NCBI GenBank assembly: GCA_963663975.2
Contig: CAXXRA010000006.1
Coordinates: 310,001 to 374,000, forward strand
Direction: 5' to 3'
DNA length: 64,000 bases
Source of the DNA: JANQRX01 sp963663975
GTDB lineage: Bacteria; Pseudomonadota; Alphaproteobacteria; Rhizobiales; Kaistiaceae
The notes under the pieces were generated by a model that searched no databases, was not told the DNA's origin, and worked only from the letters and a program-made list of their open reading frames with translations. Made by a program: the position numbers and the translations under genes. Positions 57,527 through 64,000 of this stretch are shown here, one piece after another. The stretch's first letter is position 1. The number at the start of each line of letters is the position of its first letter.

Positions 57527-58537
57527 ATGGAGTTTTCGGCGGGCAAGTTTCGCGGTTTCCAGAAGGTCGGCAACGATGCCGGCGTCTTCAAGATGGTCGC
57601 GGTCGACCAGAGGACCCCTATCCTCGATCCGATCAAGCGCGTCCGTCAGACTAGCGAAGCGCCTTATGAAGACGTTGTCGCCGTCAAGGCAATGCTGATC
57701 CAGCACCTCGCCCAGAAATCGACCGCCATCCTGCTTGACCCGCTATTCTCCTTTCCAGGCGGCCTCCCGCTAGTCGGTTCGAAGCCGGGAGTGATTCTCG
57801 CCTACGAGGATTCGATGTTGGAGAACACATCAATGGGTTTCAAGTCGCGGGCGATCCCTGGCTGGAGCATGGAGAAGATCCGGCGGAGCGGTGGCGATGC
57901 AGCTAAAGTGCTGGTCTGGTATCGGGCTGATGCGCCTGAGGAAGTACGCGGGCATCAGCAGGCGTTCGTACGCGCGGCGGGCGAGGCGTGTCTCAAAGCG
58001 GACCTCGTCCATATTCTTGAGATCCTTGTTTATAACCTGCCCGGCGAAGATCCGGCGGCGTTTGCCGCAAACCGAGCGCGGCTGGTGCGTGAGGCGGTCG
58101 GAGATTTTGTCACGCCCGAGTACCACGTGGACCTCTTCAAGCTCGAACCACCGAGTTCGCTGAAGGGCGTCGCCGATCCCGATGGGGCGGAAGCATCTGC
58201 GGTTCAGGTTTTCTACGACGATCTGGCGGCGACGATCGATCGCCCGTGGGTATTGTTGAGTGCCGGCGCCTCAGCGGAGGACTTTCGCCGCTCGCTGGTA
58301 TATGCCTACCGGGCCGGAGCGTCGGGCTATCTTTGCGGGCGCGCTATCTGGAAGAATGCATTTGATCACTTTCCTGACTTCGCGGTCATGGCAGATATTC
58401 TCAAGCGCGAGTCCATACCCTACCTCGATGAGATCAACGAACTCACCGACCGCGCTGCGCGCCCGTGGACGCTCGGCGGGGATGTCTCCTTTGCCCATGC
58501 CGGCATGAAGTTTCCCCAGATGTACGCCCCAAAATGA
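57527..58537 (+). CDS. LacD-like class I aldolase (tagatose-bisphosphate aldolase family)
   Basis: The protein has 336 residues. FKMVAVDQRTPI at the N-terminus and YHVDLFKLEPPSS in the middle (candidate Schiff-base lysine) match the LacD/DeoC-type family, as does WVLLSAGASAEDFRRSL near the C-terminus. The ATG at 57527 is chosen because AGAGG lies 9 nt upstream; a TTG 9 nt earlier overlaps the kinase stop. It presumably splits the phosphorylated sugar to triose phosphates. The exact sugar (tagatose, sulfoquinovose-type or other) is not determined. Confidence 0.88.
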   Translation: MEFSAGKFRGFQKVGNDAGVFKMVAVDQRTPILDPIKRVRQTSEAPYEDVVAVKAMLIQHLAQKSTAILLDPLFSFPGGLPLVGSKPGVILAYEDSMLENTSMGFKSRAIPGWSMEKIRRSGGDAAKVLVWYRADAPEEVRGHQQAFVRAAGEACLKADLVHILEILVYNLPGEDPAAFAANRARLVREAVGDFVTPEYHVDLFKLEPPSSLKGVADPDGAEASAVQVFYDDLAATIDRPWVLLSAGASAEDFRRSLVYAYRAGASGYLCGRAIWKNAFDHFPDFAVMADILKRESIPYLDEINELTDRAARPWTLGGDVSFAHAGMKFPQMYAPK

Positions 58538-58685
58538 GCAAGCGGCAGGCAGAGATCGTCGCCATGGTCGAGCGGCGCGGCTATGTCTCCGTAGATAGGC
58601 TGGCGGCGCAGCTCGCAGTGACGCCGCAAACTATCCGCCGCGATCTCAACGAACTCTGCGACGGCAAATTCCTCGAGCGGCACGC
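58534..58685 (+). pseudogene. DeoR-family regulator, N-terminal HTH only
   Basis: MSKRQAEIVAMVERRGYVSV and LAAQLAVTPQTIRRDLNEL form an intact DeoR winged HTH. It starts with an ATGA overlap with the aldolase stop, so it belonged to the sugar operon. After about 50 residues it breaks off (KFLERH) and runs into aldehyde-dehydrogenase sequence in another frame. The sugar-sensing domain is gone, so the operon may be unregulated or controlled elsewhere. Confidence 0.85.
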
Positions 58686-59407
58686 AACAGCGTGCGCGAA
58701 TGCTGCGCAATATGCACGCTCTGATTGTTGAGTATCGCGACGCGCTTGCCGAGCTGCTGACGCTTAAGCAGGGCAAGCCGCTGGCCGAGTCGAAGGGCGA
58801 GATCGGCCTCAGCGCCGCCTATTTCGTTTGCGCCAACCGCTTCTATGCGCAGGCGGGCATTCACGACGCATTTGTCGAGCGTTTTGTCGAAAACGTGAGG
58901 ACGTTGCGTCTCGCGTCGGGATTCGACCCTGAGACCAGTCGGGGACCGCTGATCAACGAGAAGGCGATGCTGAACGTCGAGCGGCTCGTCGCCGACGCAG
59001 TTGCGGGCGGCGCCACAGTTCTGACCGGCGGCAAGCGCAGCTCGGTTGGTGCGGTGTTTTACGAGCCGACTGTCATCACCGGCATGACGGCGAAGATGGC
59101 GATCGCCAAAAACGAGGTGTTCGGACCGGTCGCGCCGATAGCCAGCTTCACCTCCGGGGAGGAAGTGCTCTTGGCGGCGAACGCGAGCGACTATGACCTG
59201 GCTTCGTACGTCTACACGCGCGACCTGTCGCGCGCGCATCGTATGCTCGATGCGTTGGAGACCGGTCTCGTCGGTGTCAAAGAAGGTTTGATCACAACCG
59301 AAGCTGCGCCTTTCGGGGGCTTCAAGTCATCAGGGATGGGGCGCGAGCGCTCTAGGTACGGGATGGATGCCTATCTCGAGATCAAGTATGCCAGTGTCGG
59401 CCTCTGA
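58686..59407 (+). pseudogene. Aldehyde dehydrogenase with internal deletion (GabD-like)
   Basis: Homologous to succinate-semialdehyde dehydrogenases. The first block (RARMLRNMHALIVEYRDALA and LKQGKPLAESKGEIG) corresponds to residues about 70-110 of the family. The next residues (YFVCANRFYAQAGI) already lie at about 290. About 180 residues, including most of the NAD-binding fold, are missing, and the catalytic Cys of TCVCANR is replaced by Phe. The C-terminal PFGGFKSSGMGRE is intact. Non-functional. Confidence 0.88.
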
Positions 59408-60152
59408 CGCCTCCACCGGAACGAACGGCGGGCTTCGTGGCCAGCGCGCGCTCGTCACCGGAGGCGGCAAAGGCATCGGCCGGGCGACAGCCAAGATGCT
59501 CAATGCGCGGGGCGCCACGGTTGCCGTGCTCGGGCGTACCCGCGAAGATCTCAACAGCCTCGCGGCGGAGATCGGGTGCGAGGCTTTGCCCGTCGATCTC
59601 GGGGACCCGTCCGCCATTCATGCCGCAGGCGCGAAGCTCGGTACGTTCGATCTTCTGGTGAACTGCGCCGCGGTTTCGGAGCCTGTGCCGTTCCTTGATC
59701 TGGCCGCGGATTCCTTCGAACGCACGATGGCGGTCAACGCTGTGGGGCCGATTCTGGTGAGCCAATACGCGGCGCGCGGCATGATTGCGCGAGGGAAGGG
59801 CGGGGCTATTGTCAACGTGTCCAGCGTCGCCGCATTCGTGGGCATCGCGGACCAGGCAAGCTATTGTGCTTCGAAGGCGGCGCTCGACGCGATTACCCGC
59901 GTCATGGCGATCGAACTCGGCCCGCAGGGAATTCGCGTGAACGCGGTCAATCCGGTGGTCACGCTCACGGCGATGGCAGCCAAGGCGTGGAGCGATCCGG
60001 AAAAGACTGCCCGCCGTCTGGCGCGAATTCCGCTCGGCAGATTCGCCGATCCGCAAGAGGTTGCCGAGGCGATCGTCTATCTGCTCGGCGATGGAGCGCG
60101 CATGATGACTGGTCTTTCGCTGCCGGTAGACGGCGGCTTCAGCGCGGTTTGA
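59388..60152 (+). CDS. Short-chain dehydrogenase/reductase (SDR)
   Basis: NAD(P)-dependent oxidoreductase of 254 residues. The cofactor motif is VTGGGKGIGRATA, the structural motif VNCAA (NNAG equivalent), and the catalytic pair YCASKAALD with Ser in VNVSSVAAF. It resembles L-xylulose reductase and 3-oxoacyl reductase-like SDRs, and the C-terminal LPVDGGF is typical. The ATG at 59388 overlaps the end of the dehydrogenase relic; an earlier ATG at 59367 is also in frame. Function in sugar metabolism is likely from context. Confidence 0.9.
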   Translation: MPVSASDASTGTNGGLRGQRALVTGGGKGIGRATAKMLNARGATVAVLGRTREDLNSLAAEIGCEALPVDLGDPSAIHAAGAKLGTFDLLVNCAAVSEPVPFLDLAADSFERTMAVNAVGPILVSQYAARGMIARGKGGAIVNVSSVAAFVGIADQASYCASKAALDAITRVMAIELGPQGIRVNAVNPVVTLTAMAAKAWSDPEKTARRLARIPLGRFADPQEVAEAIVYLLGDGARMMTGLSLPVDGGFSAV

Positions 60153-60247
60153 AGATGGTAGCGTCCCGTTCAGGCAAGAACAGCCCGATAGTCTCGCCCG
60201 CGATCGCCAATATGGTGGCGAGCCACCGGATCGTCGATCTTACCCGG

Positions 60248-60270
60248 CTGTCCCTTACAATTAATCCATC
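60248..60270 (+). repeat. Solo terminal repeat of integrase-core IS
   Basis: The 23 bases beginning CTGTCCCTTACAATTAATCC are identical to the left end of the IS at 44938. No other part of that element is present here. The cytochrome relic begins immediately to its right, so only the tip was left by a deletion or rearrangement. Confidence 0.85.
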
Positions 60271-60653
60271 GGGTTCCAGTTCCTGCTCTCCGATGGGATA
60301 GCCATTGAACTGGAGGATATATGCTATTACGTCTATGATTTCATTATCGTTTAGTGTTCCTGCTTTGCCCTCCGGCATCGTGGTGCTTATCCGTTCGAAC
60401 CGTTCTGCAATCGTATTTCCATGCCAGCTGAAGTTGAACACTTCTCCGGTCAACGGTGCCGCTTCCGGGTTCGTCGGAAAGAGATCCGCCCCGTGGCAGA
60501 TTGCGCAAAACTGCTGGTAAGCGATTTTTCCTCGTTGCGCTTGCTGTTCCGTAAAAATCCCGCTTAAGATCGAACCGGGGACGCATCCTGAGCGTTTGCT
60601 GAAGAAATCGCGGAAACCGAGAGTAGGAAGGCAGCAACCGTAGCCCTTTTCAT
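60271..60653 (-). pseudogene. c-type cytochrome, frameshifted and 3'-truncated
   Basis: Periplasmic single-heme cytochrome. The ATG at 60653 (AGGGGAGG upstream) starts a signal peptide, MKRATVAAFLLSVSAISSAN. A frameshift near 60575 then separates it from GSILSGIFTEQQAQRGKIAY, the heme site CAICH and the Met-ligand segment STTMPEGKAG. The C-terminus is joined to an IS tip. Probably dead; it may have served a dehydrogenase. Confidence 0.82.
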
Positions 60654-60654
60654 T

Positions 60655-61158
60655 TTGTTGGATCCTCCCCTTTCTGACGAAGCCAGCCGCGATAGCGGTG
60701 TGCAAGTTGGGAGCGGGGCCCTAGGTGATTCGCCGTGGCTGGGGACGAGTGCGTTGTATTGGACGGAGATCGACCTTGGTTCTCCGATGAAAGAGGGGGT
60801 AGTGTCATGGTCGGTCCGGTTCGAGGCGACGGAGCTGGCGTTGCCCCATGCCGGTGCGTCCGGCAAATTCAGCTTCGCGGTCGTCAGGCGGCCGGAACAC
60901 TGCGTGACCGTCAGCGTCATCGAAAAGGACACCGAGGCTCCGATTGTGAGTGCCCAAGTACGCTTGGGCTTTCATCGGTCGTCTACCGACGAATCCGGGC
61001 GAGCAAAAGTGGAGACGCCCAAGGGCGTATACGATGTGATTGTATGGAAGGCTGGATACGCGTTTTCCCCTAGGACCGTCGAGGTGACGGAGGACCTGGC
61101 CATGCAGATCGAGGCTGTTGCTATTCCCGAGGAAAACGAATTCCCCGAGGACCCTTGA
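60655..61158 (+). CDS. Hypothetical protein with Ig/carboxypeptidase-regulatory-like domain
   Basis: A 167-residue frame. The last 70 residues (VTVSVIEKDTEAPIVSAQVR, TDESGRAKVETPKGVYDVIV, WKAGY) resemble a beta-sandwich carboxypeptidase-regulatory repeat. The middle (EGVVSWSVRFEATELALPHA) looks like a second beta-domain. The TTG at 60655 is a weak start and the first 30 residues read the divergent leader of the cytochrome gene, so the real 5' end may be lost or start inside. It overlaps the folE-like TTG start by 4 nt. I do not recognise a function. Confidence 0.55.
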   Translation: MLDPPLSDEASRDSGVQVGSGALGDSPWLGTSALYWTEIDLGSPMKEGVVSWSVRFEATELALPHAGASGKFSFAVVRRPEHCVTVSVIEKDTEAPIVSAQVRLGFHRSSTDESGRAKVETPKGVYDVIVWKAGYAFSPRTVEVTEDLAMQIEAVAIPEENEFPEDP

Positions 61159-61796
61159 CCGACGCCGTCGCCAAAAAGCTCACCCAGGCCGGCCGCGACG
61201 GCCGCCCGACGCGCGCGGAAGCCGAAGCGGCCGTCAAAACCCTGATTTCCTGGGCTGGCGACAATCCTGCCCGCGAAGGCTTGCTCGATACTCCCGCGCG
61301 CGTGATCAAGACTTGGGAGGAGTTGTTTCGCGGTTATCGCGAAAGCGCCAGCGTAGCTCTGAAGGGGGCCTTTGAGGATGTCGGCGGTTATCACGGTCTT
61401 GTGCTGGTGCGCGACATCCCGTTCTTTTCCCATTGCGAGATCCACCTCCAGATGATCATTGGCCACGCTCATATCGCGTATCATCCCTCCGACGTCATCG
61501 TCGGTCTTTCCAAGCTTGCTCGCCTCGTCGACGTCTTTGCCCATCGTCTGCAGACGCAGGAAAGGCTTACGGCGCAGATCGCTGAGGCGCTTGACGACGC
61601 TTTGAAGCCACGCGGCGGTGCCGTCATGATCAGGGCCGAACACATGTCCATGTCGCTGCGAGGAGTTCGGAGTCACGGGATGCGGACGAATACCACGTGC
61701 TTCACCGGAATCTTTCAGGAGGACCCCGCCGAGCAGGTCCGGTTCATAACGATGGTGCAAGGCACCAACGCGGACCGCATTCGGATTGAGGCCTGA
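61155..61796 (+). CDS. GTP cyclohydrolase I-like protein with missing zinc cysteine
   Basis: Homologue of FolE, which opens GTP to dihydroneopterin triphosphate for folate. The 213 residues cover the T-fold (DTPARVIKTWEELFRGY, GLSKLARLVDVFAHRLQTQE, LTAQIAEALDDALKPRG). The motif normally SHCEHHL reads SHCEIHL (C94 and H97 kept, the His equivalent to E. coli H112 is Ile96). The second zinc Cys (E. coli C181) is Ser165 in EHMSMSLRG. It starts with TTG coupled to the gene before it. A paralogue with altered metal site or a decaying copy; canonical activity doubtful. Confidence 0.88.
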   Translation: MTDAVAKKLTQAGRDGRPTRAEAEAAVKTLISWAGDNPAREGLLDTPARVIKTWEELFRGYRESASVALKGAFEDVGGYHGLVLVRDIPFFSHCEIHLQMIIGHAHIAYHPSDVIVGLSKLARLVDVFAHRLQTQERLTAQIAEALDDALKPRGGAVMIRAEHMSMSLRGVRSHGMRTNTTCFTGIFQEDPAEQVRFITMVQGTNADRIRIEA

Positions 61797-61913
61797 GTCC
61801 GCATACATACCGGCCGTTGACGTTGAGTGTGCGGCCCGGGTCAACGGGCACTGAGCATCGAAGGTTTGGCGGTTGTCATTGCGCCCCGTCGGCTCCAGTC
61901 GGGCCGATGCCGA

Positions 61914-62405
61914 CGCAGCGGGGCGATCGTGAATTGAGGTTCTGTTCCTGATCGTGGCACGGGATCGCCTCGCGCGTATAGGTCGGCGCCTCCTGCGCCG
62001 GCGGGTCAGATAACGCCACAACTCCTCCGCCTTCTGCCTGGCGCGGTAGAGGAAGGCATAGATCGTTTCAGTGCACACACCACGCAGGCCGGGCTCGTTG
62101 GCGGCCTTCAGCCATCCAGCGATCTGTTCCGGCGACCAGCCTTCGGCCAGACGATCGCGGACAAAGCGACCGAGCGCCTCATCCTCCTCGATCGCGGCAT
62201 GACGCTGTCCGCGCAACACATAGGCTCCGTCTGCGTGATGGGGCGAATAGCGCCCCTCGGGCAACCGATTGCGCTTCAGTTCGCGGCCAATTGTCGACAT
62301 GGCCCGGCCAAGCAATCTGGCAATCGCGCTGATCGAGTGATCGGCGGCAGCCAATACGGCAATCTCCGACCTTTCATCGCTGGAAAGGTGTGAATACGAT
62401 GGCAT
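61914..62405 (-). pseudogene. IS30-family transposase N-terminal fragment
   Basis: MPSYSHLSSDERSEIAVLAA with STIGRELKRNRLPEGRYSPH and PEQIAGWLKAANEPGLRGVC form the HTH half of an IS30 transposase. The match ends at RNRTSIHDRPAA (residue 164), before the DDE core. The open frame continues antisense to the folE-like gene but that part is not a transposase. The intergenic stretch 61797-61913 shows no gene. Confidence 0.88.
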
Positions 62406-62626
62406 GGCACACTCCCTCAGGTCTCGATAATCAACCCGCCATCATAGCGGGCCGGGGGTGTTGACTTCACGCTGGAACTCAAGGGGGCCATGGCCCGACC
62501 CAGCTGAATATGCCCAATCGAACGTTTTTCGTTCGTCCATCTTCGGCGTGGGCAGAACCGCCGCAATCCCTTGCTGCCGGTGCCACGTGGCGCTAAAAGA
62601 AGGTCGCAGGGTGGTTGGAGCCTTCA

Positions 62627-63120
62627 ATGACGTCAGCGCTTTATCCTGGTCGTTCGATCCAGTCACGTACGGCCATTGCGACATACTCCGCAGGGCGTTC
62701 GACCTTTTTGAAGATGTGATTGTCGGCGTTGCCGTCAACCCCGCGAAATCGTCACTGTTCTCGCAGCTCGAGCGCCAGGAAATGATGCGCGAAGTTATCG
62801 CCTCGATGGGTGAGCCCTCGTCCTCGCACACCGGCGTCATCGCCTTCGACACGCTCGCAATCGACGCTGCACGCGCTGTCGGGGTCACCGCGCTTATCCG
62901 GGGTGTTCGCGATACGGCCGATCTTGACTACGAAATGCAGATAGCTCGCAGGAATGTGAAGCGGGCGCCAGGCATTCGCACGATCTTCTTGCCGGCGTCT
63001 CCCTCGATGCGGACCGTCTCTTCGACACTTGTCCGCGAGATCGCCCGCATGGGTGGCAATGTTGACCTCTTCGTGCCTGCGGTCGTGGCGCGAAAGCTGA
63101 CACAAAAGTTGGCCTCGTGA
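62627..63120 (+). pseudogene. coaD: Pantetheine-phosphate adenylyltransferase, frameshifted
   Basis: The enzyme transfers AMP to 4'-phosphopantetheine in CoA synthesis. The ATG at 62627 has GGAG 6 nt upstream and reads MTSALYPG, then one missing T shifts the frame. The rest is complete: FDPVTYGHCDILRRAF (TxGH nucleotidyl motif), LIRGVRDTADLDYEMQIARR, and FLPASPSMRTVSSTLVREIA (ISST-type motif). The lesion lies in the conserved PGSFDP. As coaD is essential, an intact copy should exist elsewhere. Confidence 0.85.
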
Positions 63121-63124
63121 CACG

Positions 63125-63480
63125 TGTGTGGTTTTCGGCCGCTTCGCCCGCCTGTTCCGCTCCCTGGTCAAAGCCGATCTCCTGATCCTCGACGACCGGG
63201 GGCCGGAGCGGCTCACCGCCAATCGTCGAGGACCGTTACGCTTGGGGCTCGACACTCGTCACCAGCCAGCTGCCGACCGACACCTGGCGACACTCGTCAC
63301 CAGCCAGCTGCCGACCGACACCTGGCACCAGGTGATCGGCAAACCCACTTTCGCCGACGCCATCCTCGATCGCATCGTCCACAATGCCTACCGGCTCCCG
63401 CTCGACGGCCGGTCGATGCGCAAAAATCCAGGCTGGCGAGGCCGAAACCGCGCTGCCGGGCGCCAACGTCAAGGACCAAA
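63125..63480 (+). pseudogene. istB: IstB (IS21 helper ATPase) C-terminal fragment
   Basis: FGRFARLFRSLVKADLLILD is the Walker B region of IstB. After a deletion and a 38-bp tandem duplication the homology resumes as TDTWHQVIGKPTFADAILDR and IVHNAYRLPLDGRSMRKNPG. The N-terminal Walker A half is missing. Confidence 0.85.
63251..63326 (+). repeat. 38-bp exact tandem duplication in istB relic
   Basis: Two identical adjacent 38-bp units start GACACTCGTCACC and end CACCTGGC. The unit encodes TLVTSQLPTDTW in the original frame. 38 is not a multiple of three, so the frame shifts. Confidence 0.95.
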
Positions 63481-63549
63481 CCCATGCTTGACGAGGCCCG
63501 CCAACACTGACTTCAGAAAATCGGTCTTCTAACTTTGCCCGTCACGTAA

Positions 63550-63998
63550 TCTGTGGAATCGGATCACGAACGATAGGGTACCACCCCAGCTGCATCGGTT
63601 GGGCGACGGTTCAACCGTTGAGTATCCGTTGCGTGTCGTCGCGACACATCCCGTCGATTCCGAAACGAGTTTCAGCGTGCAGTTTTGCGACATCTTGGCT
63701 GGCTTATCCGTCAAGCAACATGACAAGCGAGTTGTTAACTCGGAGAGGGAGTTTCTGAATCAACTGAGTGACAAAGGGATGGGCGGGATCCCGGCAACGA
63801 CGGATGTCTTCGGCGGCATCTTACCTGGCCACAAATTTCCTGACCAGATACCGCCAAGGCGAGCGTGTGCGGGTCTTCGGCGGCATCTTACCTGGCCACA
63901 AATTTCCTGACCAGATACCGCCAAGGCGACTAAGCGACCCCGACGTTGTAGATCAAATGACCGAAGTCATTTTTGGCCCACACAATCCGCATTCGTAG
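63550..63998 (+). pseudogene. DUF3800-like protein C-terminal fragment
   Basis: LGDGSTVEYPLRVVATHPVD and TSFSVQFCDILAGL resemble the C-terminal half of DUF3800 proteins, where an Asp-containing QLAD/QICD segment precedes the final helices. A 67-bp tandem duplication interrupts it; the intended end (DPDVVDQMTEVIFG) is reached only in the shifted frame. The start is not visible. Family call tentative. Confidence 0.55.
63806..63929 (+). repeat. 67-bp tandem duplication near window end
   Basis: A 67-bp unit starting GTCTTCGGCGGCATC is followed immediately by a second copy identical over its first 57 bp (63873-63929). The repeat shifts the frame of the DUF3800-like relic. Confidence 0.93.
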
Positions 63999-64000
63999 AT

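Noticed and set aside
60972..62405. 477-codon minus frame beginning as an IS30 transposase
   Set aside because: Only the first 164 residues match IS30. The rest is antisense to the folE-like gene and carries no DDE core.

Overview
The window is a GC-rich alphaproteobacterial chromosome segment. The gene order trxB-lysR, greA, carB, carA, yqeY-dnaG-rpoD, the long sigma-70 with an acidic insert, and a DnaG whose N-terminal zinc ligands are replaced all fit Hyphomicrobiales (Rhizobiales), probably near the Bradyrhizobium/Xanthobacter side. I cannot name a genus.

Region 1 (1-14000) is conserved core. It holds a partial LysR regulator and trxB, greA, both carbamoyl-phosphate synthase subunits, a GatB/YqeY protein, primase, the housekeeping sigma factor and a YtoQ protein. 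A divergent TetR/SRPBCC pair with two inverted-repeat operators lies between carA and carB.

Region 2 (14000-21400) is an insertion-sequence graveyard. A truncated alpha/beta hydrolase is cut by an IS3-family element. That element is itself split by a palindromic unit made of two inverted 3' halves of an IS256-type transposase, flanked by an 11-bp direct repeat. Truncated IS21 (istA), D-threonine aldolase-like and IS6-type genes follow.

Region 3 (21500-31200) is one minus-strand operon. A complete peptide-type ABC importer is interleaved with a formamidase-type amidase (frameshifted), an aminotransferase and a TIM-barrel glycosidase-like protein. This suggests uptake and breakdown of an amide- or sugar-linked amino compound.

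Region 4 (31390-38350) has an intact-looking IS5 element with a 4-bp target duplication and relics of IS3, IS110 and IS256 elements and of an amino-acid ABC ATPase. It also carries a LysR/FAD-oxidoreductase divergent pair followed by a clipped aminotransferase and two copies of a hydantoinase-A fragment.

Region 5 (38355-44500) is a heterotetrameric sarcosine-oxidase operon, soxBDAG, with a divergent GlxA-type AraC regulator. Its delta subunit contains no cysteine. A second, broken soxB fragment lies between two ends of an integrase-core IS.

Region 6 (46500-60200) is a catabolic island. On the minus strand are a zinc sugar/polyol dehydrogenase and hyuA-hyuB. Divergently, on the plus strand, are a sugar ABC importer (periplasmic protein, double ATPase, single-chain double permease), a PfkB kinase and a LacD-like aldolase, then a clipped DeoR regulator, an internally deleted aldehyde dehydrogenase and a short-chain dehydrogenase. 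The likely flow is import, oxidation/phosphorylation, then aldol cleavage; the hyuAB substrate is unknown.

Region 7 (60200-64000) is decayed again. It has a cytochrome c pseudogene, an unrecognised beta-domain protein, a FolE-like protein lacking a zinc cysteine, a frameshifted coaD paralogue, and IS30, istB and DUF3800-like fragments.

Exact short tandem duplications disrupt three of the decayed genes (35, 38 and 67 bp); a fourth (27 bp, in frame) lies in rpoD. No tRNA, rRNA or CRISPR array was seen.
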